Positions 31,316 through 41,087 are shown, counted from the stretch's first letter. The stretch: 64,000 nt of DNA from Cognatishimia sp. 1_MG-2023 (GCF_030548175.1 NZ_JAUORX010000001.1:186001-250000), one strand, 5' to 3'. Notes: generated by a model from the letters alone, not told the origin. Translations and numbers: made by a program.

Positions 31316-31903
31316 TTAGCTACCCCAGATAATTTTGACGTAATTCTGTGTCTCTTTATACGGAGGCACACCGCCATATTTTCGCACAGCACCTGGACCT
31401 GCGTTATAGGCCGCTAAGGCCAATCGCCATGATCCAAATTCGCGATACTGAGCGGCTAGGTAGCGTGCCCCACCCTCTAGGTTCTGTGCTGGGTCATGCG
31501 CATTGACCCCCAAAGATGCTGCTGTGCCGGGCATCAGTTGTGCCAGCCCCAACGCGCCCTTGTGTGACTTTGCACGCGCGTTCCATCCACTTTCCTGCTG
31601 CACCAGGCGCAAGAATAGATCTACTGGAATATTATGTTTCAGAGCAGCACTACGTGCCACATCTAAATAGGGACCACGGTACTTGCCTTTAAAAGGTTTT
31701 GTGCCCCATTTGGTCGGCGTCACGACTTTCTGAGGGGTTAACTTTACAGAGTTTTTGTACTGTTCGGATGCGCGATTATCCAAAACACTTGTCTGGCTTT
31801 TGAATAAAGACGTGCGCGATTTACTGCCGATCAAATCCTTAGCGGACACGCTTGTGGCCAAGCCCAGAGCCCCGATCAAAATAACACTGACCACCTTGAA
31901 CAT
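31316..31903 (-). CDS. Lytic transglycosylase, SLT domain
   Basis: 195 residues with a signal peptide ([23 protein letters not shown]). The C-terminal SLT domain (about 80-195) contains the catalytic Glu in [29 protein letters not shown], plus [32 protein letters not shown] split over the fold. It cleaves peptidoglycan in the periplasm. Divergent to ssb. Confidence 0.93.
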   Translation of the reverse strand: MFKVVSVILIGALGLATSVSAKDLIGSKSRTSLFKSQTSVLDNRASEQYKNSVKLTPQKVVTPTKWGTKPFKGKYRGPYLDVARSAALKHNIPVDLFLRLVQQESGWNARAKSHKGALGLAQLMPGTAASLGVNAHDPAQNLEGGARYLAAQYREFGSWRLALAAYNAGPGAVRKYGGVPPYKETQNYVKIIWGS

Positions 31904-32069
31904 GAATTCTGTCCCATCGTTAATTCCGCTGAATATAGCAATGATTATCCTTTTTTAAAGACTTGGCTGTTTCGGTGCTGCAAAGTTGCTCAAATTTCTG
32001 CTGGCGTTCTGTCCCCTGTGATGGTGTAAGCTTGCGCGAAACCTACAATAGAATCCAAGGGGGTGGCAC

Positions 32070-32621
32070 ATGGCCGGATCACTGAACAAAGTTATGCTGA
32101 TTGGTAACCTGGGGCGTGATCCAGAGGTGCGCTCGTTCCAAAATGGTGGCAAAGTATGCAACCTGCGTATTGCAACATCTGAGACCTGGAAAGACCGTAA
32201 CACTGGCGAACGCCGCGAACGTACGGAATGGCATTCGGTTGCTGTATTTAGCGAAGGCCTCGTACGTGTTTGCGAGCAATTCCTACGTAAGGGCTCCAAA
32301 GTTTATATCGAAGGCCAGTTGCAGACCCGGAAATGGCAGGATCAATCCGGTCAAGATCGCTACAGCACCGAGATTGTCTTGCAAGGCTTTGGCAGCACGC
32401 TGACAATGCTTGACGGTCGCGGCGGCGAAGGCGGCGGCGGCGGTGGTCAAGGCGGCGGCCAAGGTAGCTATGGCGGTGGTCAAGGCGGCGGTTACGACAG
32501 TGGCGCACAAGGTGGCGGTAGCTACGGTGGCGGCCAAGGTGGCGGTAGCTACGGTGGCGGCCAAGGTGGTGGCGGACAAAGCACACCGTCACGAGACCTA
32601 GATGACGAAATTCCATTCTAA
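32070..32621 (+). CDS. ssb: Single-stranded DNA-binding protein
   Basis: 183 residues. OB fold in residues 1-110 ([44 protein letters not shown]), then a long Gly/Gln/Tyr-rich linker (about 117-170) and the conserved acidic tip DDEIPF that recruits repair partners. The linker DNA includes an exact 27-bp tandem duplication. A bidirectional terminator shared with aroB follows. Confidence 0.97.
   Translation: MAGSLNKVMLIGNLGRDPEVRSFQNGGKVCNLRIATSETWKDRNTGERRERTEWHSVAVFSEGLVRVCEQFLRKGSKVYIEGQLQTRKWQDQSGQDRYSTEIVLQGFGSTLTMLDGRGGEGGGGGGQGGGQGSYGGGQGGGYDSGAQGGGSYGGGQGGGSYGGGQGGGGQSTPSRDLDDEIPF
32511..32564 (+). repeat. Exact 27-bp tandem repeat in the ssb linker
   Basis: Two identical 27-bp units (32511-32537, 32538-32564) each encode nine residues, GGGSYGGGQ in phase. 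Being in frame, changes in copy number would only alter linker length. Confidence 0.9.
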
Positions 32622-32622
32622 T

Positions 32623-32653
32623 AAAAAAGGCCCCGCATTGCGGGGCCTTTTCA
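32623..32653. terminator. Bidirectional terminator between ssb and aroB
   Basis: GGCCCCGC (32629-32636) and GCGGGGCC (32640-32647) pair around ATT, flanked by an A-run on the left and TTTT on the right. It serves convergent ssb and aroB. Confidence 0.88.
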
Positions 32654-32670
32654 TAATCTGGAGTACTAGC

Positions 32671-33780
32671 TCAGCATTGATCGAGAGCGTCTTGTAGCAC
32701 CTTCAGGACTGCATCTTTTGGCACATCAGCCGAAACAAACGCATCCCCAATCTCGCGCGCCAAGATAAAGCGCAATTGCCCATCAACAACTTTTTTGTCT
32801 TGCCCCATTAGATCAAGTAAAGCGTCAGCATCAGGCAAAGCACCTTCGATGTCAGACAAATCTGTTTTCATTCCCATTGCCTTTAGGTGCGCGCGAACCC
32901 GGCTCGGGTCTTCTTGTGAGCACAGACCTAACCGCGACGACAGTTCAAACGCCAACGCACAACCAATTGCGACACCTTCGCCGTGCAACAAACGATCGCC
33001 GTATCCAGTCGCAGCCTCTAGTGCATGACAGAACGTGTGCCCAAGATTAAGCAGCGCACGGTCGCCCTGCTCTGTCTCGTCACGCATCACGATATCCGCC
33101 TTCATTTCACAAGAGCGCTTTACTGCAGCGATGCGCGCGCCTTGATCACCAGCGGCCAGTTTTGGGCCCCACTCTTCCAGCCACTCAAAAAACGTAGCAT
33201 CTCCGAGCATGCCGTATTTGACGACTTCACCGTAGCCAGACAGAAAGTCCCGTGGGGTCATCGTTTCTAAGACATCAATATCAGCCAAAACCAAAGATGG
33301 CTGATGAAAGGCGCCGATCAGGTTTTTGCCCTGTGGTGCATTGATGCCAGTTTTTCCGCCAACGGAACTATCGACTTGCGCGAGCAATGACGTTGGAATT
33401 TGGACGAAGCCAACGCCACGACGCAGCGTAGCTGCTGCAAATCCAGTGAGGTCGCCAATCACACCGCCACCTAGAGCGATGACCAAATCTTTACGTTCCA
33501 CTTTCTGAGCCAAAAGCCATTCTACGGTTTGCTCAAAATACGGCCAGCTTTTGGTGCCTTCACCCGCAGGTAAAATCAATGCTTCCGACTGAATGCCAGC
33601 GGCCGCTAACCCATCTTGAAGTGTTTTCAGGTGCAGAGGCGCGACGTTCTCTTCGGTAACGATCATCATCCGCTTTCGAGAACTGATTTTTGAAATCAGC
33701 GTACCAGCTTGGGATAATAAACCCGGACCAATGTGAATATCATAGGCGCGGTCGCCCAGACCAACGTGAACGGTTTCCAT
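32671..33780 (-). CDS. aroB: 3-dehydroquinate synthase
   Basis: 369 residues. Second shikimate-pathway step. ALGGGVIGDLTGFAAATLRRGVGFVQIPTSLLAQVDSSVGGKTGIN carries the NAD and substrate loop. Zinc ligands are the Glu in SGYGEVVKYGML and the histidines in NLGHTFCHALEAATGY and LLHGEGVAIG. It starts 3 bp after aroK. Confidence 0.97.
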   Translation of the reverse strand: METVHVGLGDRAYDIHIGPGLLSQAGTLISKISSRKRMMIVTEENVAPLHLKTLQDGLAAAGIQSEALILPAGEGTKSWPYFEQTVEWLLAQKVERKDLVIALGGGVIGDLTGFAAATLRRGVGFVQIPTSLLAQVDSSVGGKTGINAPQGKNLIGAFHQPSLVLADIDVLETMTPRDFLSGYGEVVKYGMLGDATFFEWLEEWGPKLAAGDQGARIAAVKRSCEMKADIVMRDETEQGDRALLNLGHTFCHALEAATGYGDRLLHGEGVAIGCALAFELSSRLGLCSQEDPSRVRAHLKAMGMKTDLSDIEGALPDADALLDLMGQDKKVVDGQLRFILAREIGDAFVSADVPKDAVLKVLQDALDQC

Positions 33781-33783
33781 GAT

Positions 33784-34320
33784 TTAGGGCTCCAGAACAT
33801 CAGGCCGCGTTAGAAGGGCTTTGATTACCCGGTCAGCCATGTTTTCGATTGAGTAAGACGCATGCGATTGCACCGCAAGATCGGCTTTTGAATAAATCGG
33901 AACGCGCTCATTGTAGATTTGTTCAAGGGTCGCTTTCGGGTTTGCAGTACGCAACAGTGGCCGTGTATCTTTGTGACGAACACGTTGCCAAAGCAGGTCG
34001 AGGTCAGCATCTAGCCAAACAGAGACCCCTTTATCCGAAATCATTGTTCGGTTGCTATCCGATAAGAATGCTCCGCCCCCGGTCGAAAGCACGCCTTGCA
34101 TATCGTCCAAGAGCCGATCAATGACCTGTGTTTCTTTTGTGCGGAAAAAGGGTTCGCCATCGCGTTTGAATATTTCGGCAATCGACATATTCGCTGCTTT
34201 TACAATTTCCGCATCCGAATCCAGAAAGGGAACATTCAGTTTTGCCGCCAAAGCACGGCCAACAGCGGTTTTTCCCGCCCCCATCATCCCGACCATGACA
34301 ACAGTTTTCTTAAGTTTCAT
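33784..34320 (-). CDS. aroK: Shikimate kinase
   Basis: 178 residues from the ATG at 34320; an upstream in-frame extension to 34386 lacks family similarity. P-loop GMMGAGKT at 11-18, DSDAEIVK, FRTKETQVI, STGGGAFL and the lid RPLLRT are all present. It phosphorylates shikimate and forms an operon with aroB. Confidence 0.95.
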   Translation of the reverse strand: MKLKKTVVMVGMMGAGKTAVGRALAAKLNVPFLDSDAEIVKAANMSIAEIFKRDGEPFFRTKETQVIDRLLDDMQGVLSTGGGAFLSDSNRTMISDKGVSVWLDADLDLLWQRVRHKDTRPLLRTANPKATLEQIYNERVPIYSKADLAVQSHASYSIENMADRVIKALLTRPDVLEP

Positions 34321-34457
34321 GCCTATGCAACGCCTTGCTTTTTGGAGAATTTGAACGAAATCCGGCCAAAATCCGCCATTTGACATTGAATGACGTGATA
34401 TTCGCGAAAAGGCCAGTTATAAAGTAGAAAAAACGGCAGGCAAAATTGGGGAAGCGA

Positions 34458-34607
34458 ATGGGCAAGCTCTTAAGAGCACTGTTTTTCCTAGTGGTTCTCA
34501 TCGCAATTGGCTTAGTGGGCTATGCCTACTTAGGACCAATTTTTGGTGCAGACTTCTCGGCACCACAGCGCGAAGTGCGTGAAACGGTTCCATTGGATGC
34601 GAATTAA
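34458..34607 (+). CDS. 49-residue single-pass membrane protein
   Basis: ATG at 34458 with GGGGAAG upstream, TAA at 34605-34607. The protein begins MGKLLRALFFLVVLIAIGLV, one clear N-terminal membrane helix, with a short polar tail rich in charged residues. It overlaps the next gene by 11 bp in another frame, so both are probably translated together. In my recollection a small ORF at this spot before xerD recurs in Rhodobacterales. Function unknown. Confidence 0.75.
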   Translation: MGKLLRALFFLVVLIAIGLVGYAYLGPIFGADFSAPQREVRETVPLDAN

Positions 34608-36111
34608 ATCGGCATCCATTGCAGCAACTTGCATTGCAGCAGCTAGCGCAGCAATGGCGCAGCCGGCTGATCCGTTGTCTGCAATTGATTGGTTGAGTCA
34701 AACGCCAACCGTAACAATACATATAGCTCCCGACGAACCCCCGGTCGCCGAAGGTGGAAGCACACCTGAAGTGTCCGTTGGGCAACTGGATTCTGAAGGA
34801 AGAGATGCGGTCGGCCTACTACCCAGTAATGTAACAGGTCTACCAAACAGCTTGTGGCAAGAAAGCAATGCCAAAAACCTAGCGGATTTATTGGCAGTTC
34901 AATCTGCCGAAGCATTCCCCGCGATGCAGGCATTAACCTACACCCTTCTGCTGGCCGAAGCGAACCCACCAATTGATGTTCCTGGTAAACACACTCTGCT
35001 TTTGAAACGAGTAGATAAACTGATCGCACTTGGCGCAATTGAACAGGCAAACGCATTGCTGGTCCGCGCGAACCCAGATGAGCCTGATCTATTTGCGCGC
35101 TGGTTTGATGTGACGTTGCTGATTGGTGAAGAAGATCGCGCATGTTCAGCACTTGAAGGTGCGCCTCATCTCGCACCCAGTTATGGGGCCAGAGTATTTT
35201 GTTTGGCGCGTGCTGGCGATTGGAACTCTGCTGCAATCACTCTAAATTCGGCAAAATTGCTAAACTTGATCAGTGAAGAAACTGACTCCCTTTTACTTCG
35301 CTTTCTTGATCCCGAGCTCTTCGCAGAAGAGCCGTTGTTGGTATCCGTTTCCGAGCCATCTCCATTAAACTTCCGACTTTACGAAGCAATTGGCGAGGCG
35401 CAACCGACTGCTTCCCTACCAAGGGCATATAGCCACTCTGATTTAAGCGAAACCGCCGGTTGGAAATCTCGGCTTGAGGCTGCGGAAAGATTAGCTCGTG
35501 TTGGTGCCCTTCCCGAGAACCGCCTTTTTGCGATCTATACCGAGAACCGTCCCGCAGCTTCGGGTACGGTTTGGGACCGAGCAAGCGCAATTCAAAAGTT
35601 TGAATCAGCGCTCGCTTCAAAGGATCAGTCTAAAGTCGAACAAGCATTACCTGCCGCTTGGAACGCGATGAAAAGCGCACGTCTTGAGGTTCCGTTTGCT
35701 AGATTTTATGCAGAAAAATTATCCAAATTTACATTAAAAGATGAAGCCGCAACCTTAGCGGGAAAAATATTGCTACTTTCCCCTATGTATGAAAATATTA
35801 ATCCGACAGGATCAGATGACTATCTATCTGCACTTGCTTTAGGTAACCCGCCTAAACAAAGTGCCGACCCACTAAAACAATCTGTTTCGGATGCATTTCA
35901 TGGCGCAGGCGTACCACAAGCACTTTCAAATCGCTTGGCACGCGGCCAGTTAGGTGAAGTTATTTTGCAAGCTATGACATTATTTTCACAAGGAGCAGCC
36001 GGCGATTTGCGGGCCCTAACGAGCGCCTTGGCTACATTTCGAGCAATTGGTCTAGAAGACACTGCGCGCCAAGCTGCGTTGCAGGTCCTTTTGTTGGAGC
36101 GCGGTTACTAA
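34597..36111 (+). CDS. Conserved periplasmic helical protein of unknown function
   Basis: 504 residues from the ATG at 34597. Signal peptide MRIKSASIAATCIAAASAAMA is followed by QPADPLSAIDWLSQ. The body is rich in Ala and Leu, with helix-turn-helix style repeats resembling TPR/HEAT-like solenoids (LDKLIALGAIEQANALLVRA-type units), but no named domain is recognised. It overlaps the 49-residue ORF by 11 bp and the xerD start by 1 bp, so the three genes are one unit. Perhaps it supports the cell envelope; that is a guess from location. Confidence 0.8.
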   Translation: MRIKSASIAATCIAAASAAMAQPADPLSAIDWLSQTPTVTIHIAPDEPPVAEGGSTPEVSVGQLDSEGRDAVGLLPSNVTGLPNSLWQESNAKNLADLLAVQSAEAFPAMQALTYTLLLAEANPPIDVPGKHTLLLKRVDKLIALGAIEQANALLVRANPDEPDLFARWFDVTLLIGEEDRACSALEGAPHLAPSYGARVFCLARAGDWNSAAITLNSAKLLNLISEETDSLLLRFLDPELFAEEPLLVSVSEPSPLNFRLYEAIGEAQPTASLPRAYSHSDLSETAGWKSRLEAAERLARVGALPENRLFAIYTENRPAASGTVWDRASAIQKFESALASKDQSKVEQALPAAWNAMKSARLEVPFARFYAEKLSKFTLKDEAATLAGKILLLSPMYENINPTGSDDYLSALALGNPPKQSADPLKQSVSDAFHGAGVPQALSNRLARGQLGEVILQAMTLFSQGAAGDLRALTSALATFRAIGLEDTARQAALQVLLLERGY

Positions 36112-37037
36112 TGCGTGAAATGCAATGGATCTCTACTTTTCTTGAAGCGCAGGCTGCGGAACTTGGCGCTGCGACGAACACGCAGATGGCCTATGCGCGT
36201 GATCTGAAGAACTTCGCAGAATGGATTGGCGACAGATCAATCAAATTCGTCGATGTCGTTCGCTCAGATATTGAAGACTACCTTGTTCACTGCGATGAAC
36301 AGGGCCTTGCTAAATCCACGCGTGCACGCCGCCTTTCGGCAATTAAACAGCTTTATCGTTTTGGATTTGAAGAAGGTTGGCGCGAAACCAACCCTGCCAT
36401 TCAAGTCAAAGGCCCGGGACTAGACAAACGGTTACCAAAGACGTTGGAAGTTAAAGAAGTCGATCTGCTTATTGAAGCCGCACGCGTTTCTGGGCGGAAC
36501 AAACAAGATAAGGCTCGCAACATCTGCATGATGGAACTGCTTTATGCCACAGGCATGCGCGTTTCTGAATTGGTGTCTCTGCCAGTTAGTGCGTCACGCG
36601 GTGATCCACGGATGCTACTAATTTCCGGTAAAGGCGGCAAAGAGCGCATGGTTCCTTTGTCCCCGGCTGCACGAGAGTCACTCGCTGAGTGGCTGGTTAT
36701 CCGAGATGCCGCTGAAGACGTCAGGGTCAAATCTGGGAAGGCGACTTCTAAATACCTCTTCCCAAGTCGCGGAAAACTTGGCCACCTCACCCGGCACCGT
36801 TTTTACGCTCTTATCAAGGAATTTGCGGTTTCTGCAGGTGTTAATCCAGACAAGGTTACACCACATACTTTGCGGCATGCCTTTGCAACGCATCTGCTCG
36901 CAAATGGCGCGGACCTTCGGTCTATCCAAGTTCTGCTGGGACATGCAGACGTCGCAACGACCGAGATTTACACGCATGTGCTTGATGAACGACTAAAGGA
37001 GTTGGTGTTAGATCATCATCCACTTGCTAAGTCCTAA
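36111..37037 (+). CDS. xerD: Tyrosine recombinase XerD
   Basis: 308 residues. Resolves chromosome dimers at dif with XerC. All catalytic residues are present: Arg150 (GMRVSEL), Lys174 (GKGGKERM), His252 and Arg255 (HTLRHAFATH), His278 (LLGHADVATTEIY) and nucleophile Tyr287. Core SAM-like domain about 5-95. Starts at the last base of the preceding gene. It is a housekeeping Xer protein, not a phage integrase. Confidence 0.96.
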   Translation: MREMQWISTFLEAQAAELGAATNTQMAYARDLKNFAEWIGDRSIKFVDVVRSDIEDYLVHCDEQGLAKSTRARRLSAIKQLYRFGFEEGWRETNPAIQVKGPGLDKRLPKTLEVKEVDLLIEAARVSGRNKQDKARNICMMELLYATGMRVSELVSLPVSASRGDPRMLLISGKGGKERMVPLSPAARESLAEWLVIRDAAEDVRVKSGKATSKYLFPSRGKLGHLTRHRFYALIKEFAVSAGVNPDKVTPHTLRHAFATHLLANGADLRSIQVLLGHADVATTEIYTHVLDERLKELVLDHHPLAKS

Positions 37038-37088
37038 ATGCTGGGTCTGGGGCAGCCTCTTGCTGTCCCCCCCGATTGCTAACAAACT

Positions 37089-37895
37089 CTATCGTTTGGC
37101 GCGTAATTCTTGCGGAAGAATATCTTCCGAAGGCCAATACCCAGTTTGCAATGCAACATCATAACCCTTAACTAGATTGGCGCTCTTCATTGCGGAAACG
37201 GCAGAAACGACGTCGTAGCTCAAAGAGTGAAATTCTGGCTTTCCAGAGCTCAGTACAGCAAAACTGGTATCAGCGCTTCCATTATTTGCCGGCATTCCAA
37301 TCGCACCTGCGTTGATCCAAATTTTATCAACTAAATCGCGGCAGAACTGCATTCCGCAATGCCCCGCTATGATACCGTCAACAGCTCCAAGTACATCTTC
37401 AATCGCACCTAGCTCTTCTCTAAATTCGGCTTCGGGTGAAGTTGGCCACAAAAACCGGCTGATGTTGGTAATGCCGCCATGAATCGCAGCGAACCGTTTA
37501 CCACTTTGGGTAAAGACCAGAACATCTGGGAGATTATGCATCCAGTCGCGTTGTTCATCGGTAACTTGGGATGAGGCATGCGCGAACCATCCTGCAGACA
37601 ACAGATCACAAGTCGTGCCCTCGTCAAATCCACACCCGCAGTCCATCGCATTCACAGCAAGTTGTTTTTCACAATTACCTGCTACGACAGGGCAATCTAG
37701 CTGTTGAATGAGATCCATCGTTTCCGAAGGATGAGCACAATACGCTGCTATATCGCCCGTACAAATCAAATTTGACGGTTTAATCTGCATGTCATGTGCT
37801 TGCTGAAGCAAAGCCTGCGTTGCCTGAAGGTTGGAATATGGACCGCCAAACAACAACACAGGCGTATCAAAATTGCCAAGGTCGACGACTTTCAT
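37089..37895 (-). CDS. Metallophosphoesterase-like protein with altered first motif
   Basis: 268 residues. The calcineurin-like order is recognisable: LICTGDIAAYCAHP (GDxx), VVAGNCE (GNxE), AAIHGG (H) and IIAGHCGMQF (GHxx). The first motif, usually DxHGN, reads LLFGGPYSNLQA, lacking both the Asp and the His that bind one metal. It may use a single metal or be catalytically altered. YfcE/DevT-type serine/threonine phosphoesterases with GD..AYG.P are the nearest group I recognise. Convergent to xerD. Confidence 0.75.
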   Translation of the reverse strand: MKVVDLGNFDTPVLLFGGPYSNLQATQALLQQAHDMQIKPSNLICTGDIAAYCAHPSETMDLIQQLDCPVVAGNCEKQLAVNAMDCGCGFDEGTTCDLLSAGWFAHASSQVTDEQRDWMHNLPDVLVFTQSGKRFAAIHGGITNISRFLWPTSPEAEFREELGAIEDVLGAVDGIIAGHCGMQFCRDLVDKIWINAGAIGMPANNGSADTSFAVLSSGKPEFHSLSYDVVSAVSAMKSANLVKGYDVALQTGYWPSEDILPQELRAKR

Positions 37896-37964
37896 TTGTG
37901 CTTTTCCTTGAATGAACGCCCTTCGAGGCTCATAACGCCATCAGATAAGAGGATTATTTGATCT

Positions 37965-39296
37965 ATGGAAGTCACAACTGTGGCATTGGACAGCGCCTTT
38001 TGGCTCACAGCCGGAGCAATCGCTGTGCTTTTGATGCTCTCCGCCTTCTTCTCAGGCAGCGAGACCGCTTTGACCGCAGCAAGCAGAGGCAAGCTGCGCA
38101 GCCAAGCTGATAAAGGTAACAAAGGGGCTGAGCGCGCCTTAGACATCACAGAAGACAATGAGCGCTTGATTGGCTCGGTTCTTTTGGGAAACAACCTTGT
38201 GAATATCCTCGCGACGTCTTTAGCGACCGCTCTGTTTACGCGGGTCTTTGGCGAAAGTGGCGTAGCGCTTGCGACTTTGGTCATGACATTGCTCGTGCTG
38301 ATTTTCGCTGAAGTTCTTCCGAAAACCTATGCAATCACTGCGCCAGAGATAGCGGCAGCTCGGGTGGCGGGTATTATTCAAGCTATCGTAACGGTATTTG
38401 CACCTGTGGTTTCTGCTGTTCGCCTATTGGTACGTATGGTGTTGCGCATTTTTGGAGTTCGCGCTGATCCAGATAGCCAAATCCTTGCCGTCCGTGAAGA
38501 AATCGCTGGAGCCATTCAATTGGGCCACAGCGAAGGGATCGTCGAAAAAGAAGATCGCGACCGTATCTTGGGCGCATTGGATCTAAGTGAACGAACCGTA
38601 GAAGAGATCATGCTACATCGTTCAGGCATCGAAATGATCAATGCCGATGACGATCCTTCCGATATTTTAGCGCAGTGCCTTGAAAGCAATTACACGCGCT
38701 TGCCTGTCTACAAGGATGATCCAGAAAATATCGTGGGTGTTGTTCACGCCAAAGATTTGCTGCGGGCAATGCATTCTCAGTTCGTTGATGGTGATGGAAC
38801 GCGCGCTGACTTGAGTAAATTCAACCTCACATTGGTTGAGAAGAAGCCATATTTTGTACCCGACACGACATCGCTTGATGATCAGATGCGTCAATTCCTG
38901 CGTCGGCGCAGCCACTTTGCCCTTGTGGTTGATGAATACGGCGCCTTGCGCGGTTTGATTACGCTAGAGGATATTTTGGAAGAAATCGTCGGTGAAATCA
39001 CCGATGAATTTGATCCGGCTGCAGAACATCCAATTCGCAAAAGCGATGATGGTCAGTTTTTGATTGATGGCGCCATGACCATTCGCGACCTGAACCGCGC
39101 AAGCGACTGGACGCTACCGGATGACGAAGCCAATACAATTGCAGGCCTTGTGATCCATGAAGCCCAAACCATCCCTGTGGTTGGTCAGGTCTTTGCCTTT
39201 CATGGTTTCCGCTTTGAGGTCATGGCGCGCAAAGACAACCGCATCACTCGGTTGAAAGTACGCCCGCTTGAAACGTTCAACGCTACGCCCGAGTGA
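37965..39296 (+). CDS. HlyC/CorC (CNNM) family transporter
   Basis: 443 residues. N-terminal DUF21 domain with four membrane segments (15-190; FFSGSETALTAASRGKL is typical), two CBS domains (about 205-330; SRLPVYKDDPENIVGVVHAKDLL, FALVVDEYGALRGLITLEDILEEIVGEI) and a C-terminal CorC_HlyC domain. Such proteins are linked to magnesium export. In Rhodobacterales it regularly follows xerD. Its end overlaps the convergent YceI gene by 14 bp. Confidence 0.93.
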   Translation: MEVTTVALDSAFWLTAGAIAVLLMLSAFFSGSETALTAASRGKLRSQADKGNKGAERALDITEDNERLIGSVLLGNNLVNILATSLATALFTRVFGESGVALATLVMTLLVLIFAEVLPKTYAITAPEIAAARVAGIIQAIVTVFAPVVSAVRLLVRMVLRIFGVRADPDSQILAVREEIAGAIQLGHSEGIVEKEDRDRILGALDLSERTVEEIMLHRSGIEMINADDDPSDILAQCLESNYTRLPVYKDDPENIVGVVHAKDLLRAMHSQFVDGDGTRADLSKFNLTLVEKKPYFVPDTTSLDDQMRQFLRRRSHFALVVDEYGALRGLITLEDILEEIVGEITDEFDPAAEHPIRKSDDGQFLIDGAMTIRDLNRASDWTLPDDEANTIAGLVIHEAQTIPVVGQVFAFHGFRFEVMARKDNRITRLKVRPLETFNATPE

Positions 39297-39864
39297 GCCA
39301 AATAAAGAACTTAAGCGAAATGTCATCACCAACAAAATTTGCGTAACCGGTTGCTCCAAAATCCGAACGTTTTAAACGGCCTGAAATTTCTAGCACGAGT
39401 TTTGAATTGTCTTTGGGGGCATCGGGCGTTCGGATCAAGCGAGCACTGACTTTTACGGGGCGCGTCACACCGCGTAGCGTTAGGTCGCCGCGTATGTCTG
39501 CCCCCTGCCCGCGTTGAACGACCTGACGGCTTACAAATTTGGCACTAGGAAACCTAGCTGCATCTAAAACTTCCTGACTTTTCATAGCCGACGTTGAAAA
39601 CAGATCGCCCGCACGAGCATGCTCTACAGAAAGATCGACCGTTACGCTGGACTTAGACAGCATATCCAAATCAAGGATCACATCGGCATTTGAAACTGGG
39701 AAAAAGCCCTTGCTGCGTTGATCACCAATTTCGAAGAAAAAGCTTACACGCGACGCATTCTGATCAACAGAATACCGTTGCGGCTCTGCCAATACCGATG
39801 AGGCTAGGCTACAGAGCCAAACTGCTGCTACGACGAAGGACGGCCTAAAAACTTTAGTATACAT
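39283..39864 (-). CDS. YceI family periplasmic protein
   Basis: 193 residues with a signal peptide (FVVAAVWLCSLASSVLAEPQ). The YceI lipocalin-like barrel shows YSVDQNASRVSFFFEIG, LDMLSKSSVTVDLSV, FPSAKFVSRQVVQ and GDLTLRGVTRPVKVSA. Members bind polyisoprenoids. Tail-to-tail overlap with CorC (14 bp). Confidence 0.92.
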   Translation of the reverse strand: MYTKVFRPSFVVAAVWLCSLASSVLAEPQRYSVDQNASRVSFFFEIGDQRSKGFFPVSNADVILDLDMLSKSSVTVDLSVEHARAGDLFSTSAMKSQEVLDAARFPSAKFVSRQVVQRGQGADIRGDLTLRGVTRPVKVSARLIRTPDAPKDNSKLVLEISGRLKRSDFGATGYANFVGDDISLKFFIWLTRA

Positions 39865-40014
39865 AGCTCAATGCTAGCACATCGGGCTTACGATACTAAA
39901 ATCACCACTAAGTGTTCAGGTCCAATCAGTAGAATATTAACTACGAATGGCTCTTGCGTTTGCTCATTCTGGCAGAGAGTACCTTCCTGTGTGAACGTGC
40001 CGAGGTTGGCGCTA

Positions 40015-40803
40015 TCAGCAATCGAAACGCTGGAACTGGCGTGCGAACTCACTGCGCAAAACCGGCCGTGCAGACGGATAGCTTCTCTCTAACGGCACAT
40101 CATTCAATTGCGGGAAAATCGCGCGTATCTCCTGGCGCTCATCGCCTGAAAATTGCTCCAATGCCTCTTTGTCAGGTGTCATCGTATCCAGCCAAGCATC
40201 GTTGGCGCGCAATACTTCCTGACGATCAAACAGCATTGCGACCATAGGTTCATTGCACTCGATCTCGTTCACTCCTTCGAGGTGTAACAAATCACCTGCA
40301 CGCACCAAAACCTCGCGAGTGCCAAATTGATCTGCAATTTCAGGACACGTCAAAAGCACGCGTTGGCGCCCAGAAACGTGAAGTACGTCTGATGGGATAC
40401 CAGCATCAATGGCACTGGATTGGATTTCCACCATCGTAGAATTACTCTTGGTGGGCAAATAACCAGTCCAGCGCAGCTTTTGAAACCCATTGTCACGGGT
40501 CAAAATCTGTTCCCCGACCGAAAGCTCGCCCACAGTTTTCCCACCGCTTGCAGTGACCACTTGTGTCTTCGCAGACATGCTACTGACGCCACGCAATAAT
40601 TCAGGGGTTTTTCGTGTAATTTTCTCAGGCGCAACAGATTGAAATCCCGTCGGATAAACAACCTCTGCCGACTTACTAAGCCGCTGATGTGGAACGATCG
40701 CGCGTGGCGCAGATGCATCATGTATATTAGAGAATATATTGTCGCCAAAATCGGGCGCGCGTTCAATGTCCGGCAAACGCCGATTGATAATTCGTACTTT
40801 CAT
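40015..40803 (-). CDS. Hint-domain protein, likely non-processing
   Basis: 262 residues from the ATG at 40803 (AAGG upstream). A Hint_2-type domain spans about 75-215: TVGELSVGEQILTRDNGFQKLRW, then VSGRQRVLLTCPE and LVRAGDLL. Compared with the Hint domain of the divergent RTX protein, the N-terminal CFTPGT cysteine is Ser (SMSAKT) and SPNHRVL reads SGRQRVL, losing the histidine. Both self-cleavage residues are thus gone. No signal peptide. Function unknown. Confidence 0.8.
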   Translation of the reverse strand: MKVRIINRRLPDIERAPDFGDNIFSNIHDASAPRAIVPHQRLSKSAEVVYPTGFQSVAPEKITRKTPELLRGVSSMSAKTQVVTASGGKTVGELSVGEQILTRDNGFQKLRWTGYLPTKSNSTMVEIQSSAIDAGIPSDVLHVSGRQRVLLTCPEIADQFGTREVLVRAGDLLHLEGVNEIECNEPMVAMLFDRQEVLRANDAWLDTMTPDKEALEQFSGDERQEIRAIFPQLNDVPLERSYPSARPVLRSEFARQFQRFDC

Positions 40804-41087
40804 TGAAAAGCCTTGTTCTGCTCGATTTGGCCCGCTTCTGCAGACGTCGTGATTAATATCCATGGACTACCGAGCGAAGAAGGCTGCTTTTAGGCGACAT
40901 ATAGGAGACTTTGGACAAATTTCCTTGAAATACCTCGACAAAAAGGCACTGCCACAGCAAATTCACAATCAAGAAAATTTTGCCTCATTTATTTCAAACT
41001 GACACCGCAATACGCGAGCAAAAACACCAAAATTAAACTAGATCGCTGCACCTTGGTGTGGCCATATTAATGATGATCGGACGGGCT

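Noticed and set aside
31985-32069. SOS box before ssb
   Set aside because: Only a single GTTC is present in the gap; no second one at 7-bp spacing.
36111-37037. Tyrosine recombinase as mark of an integrated element
   Set aside because: It is a full XerD in a conserved housekeeping order, with no attachment repeats or phage genes nearby.
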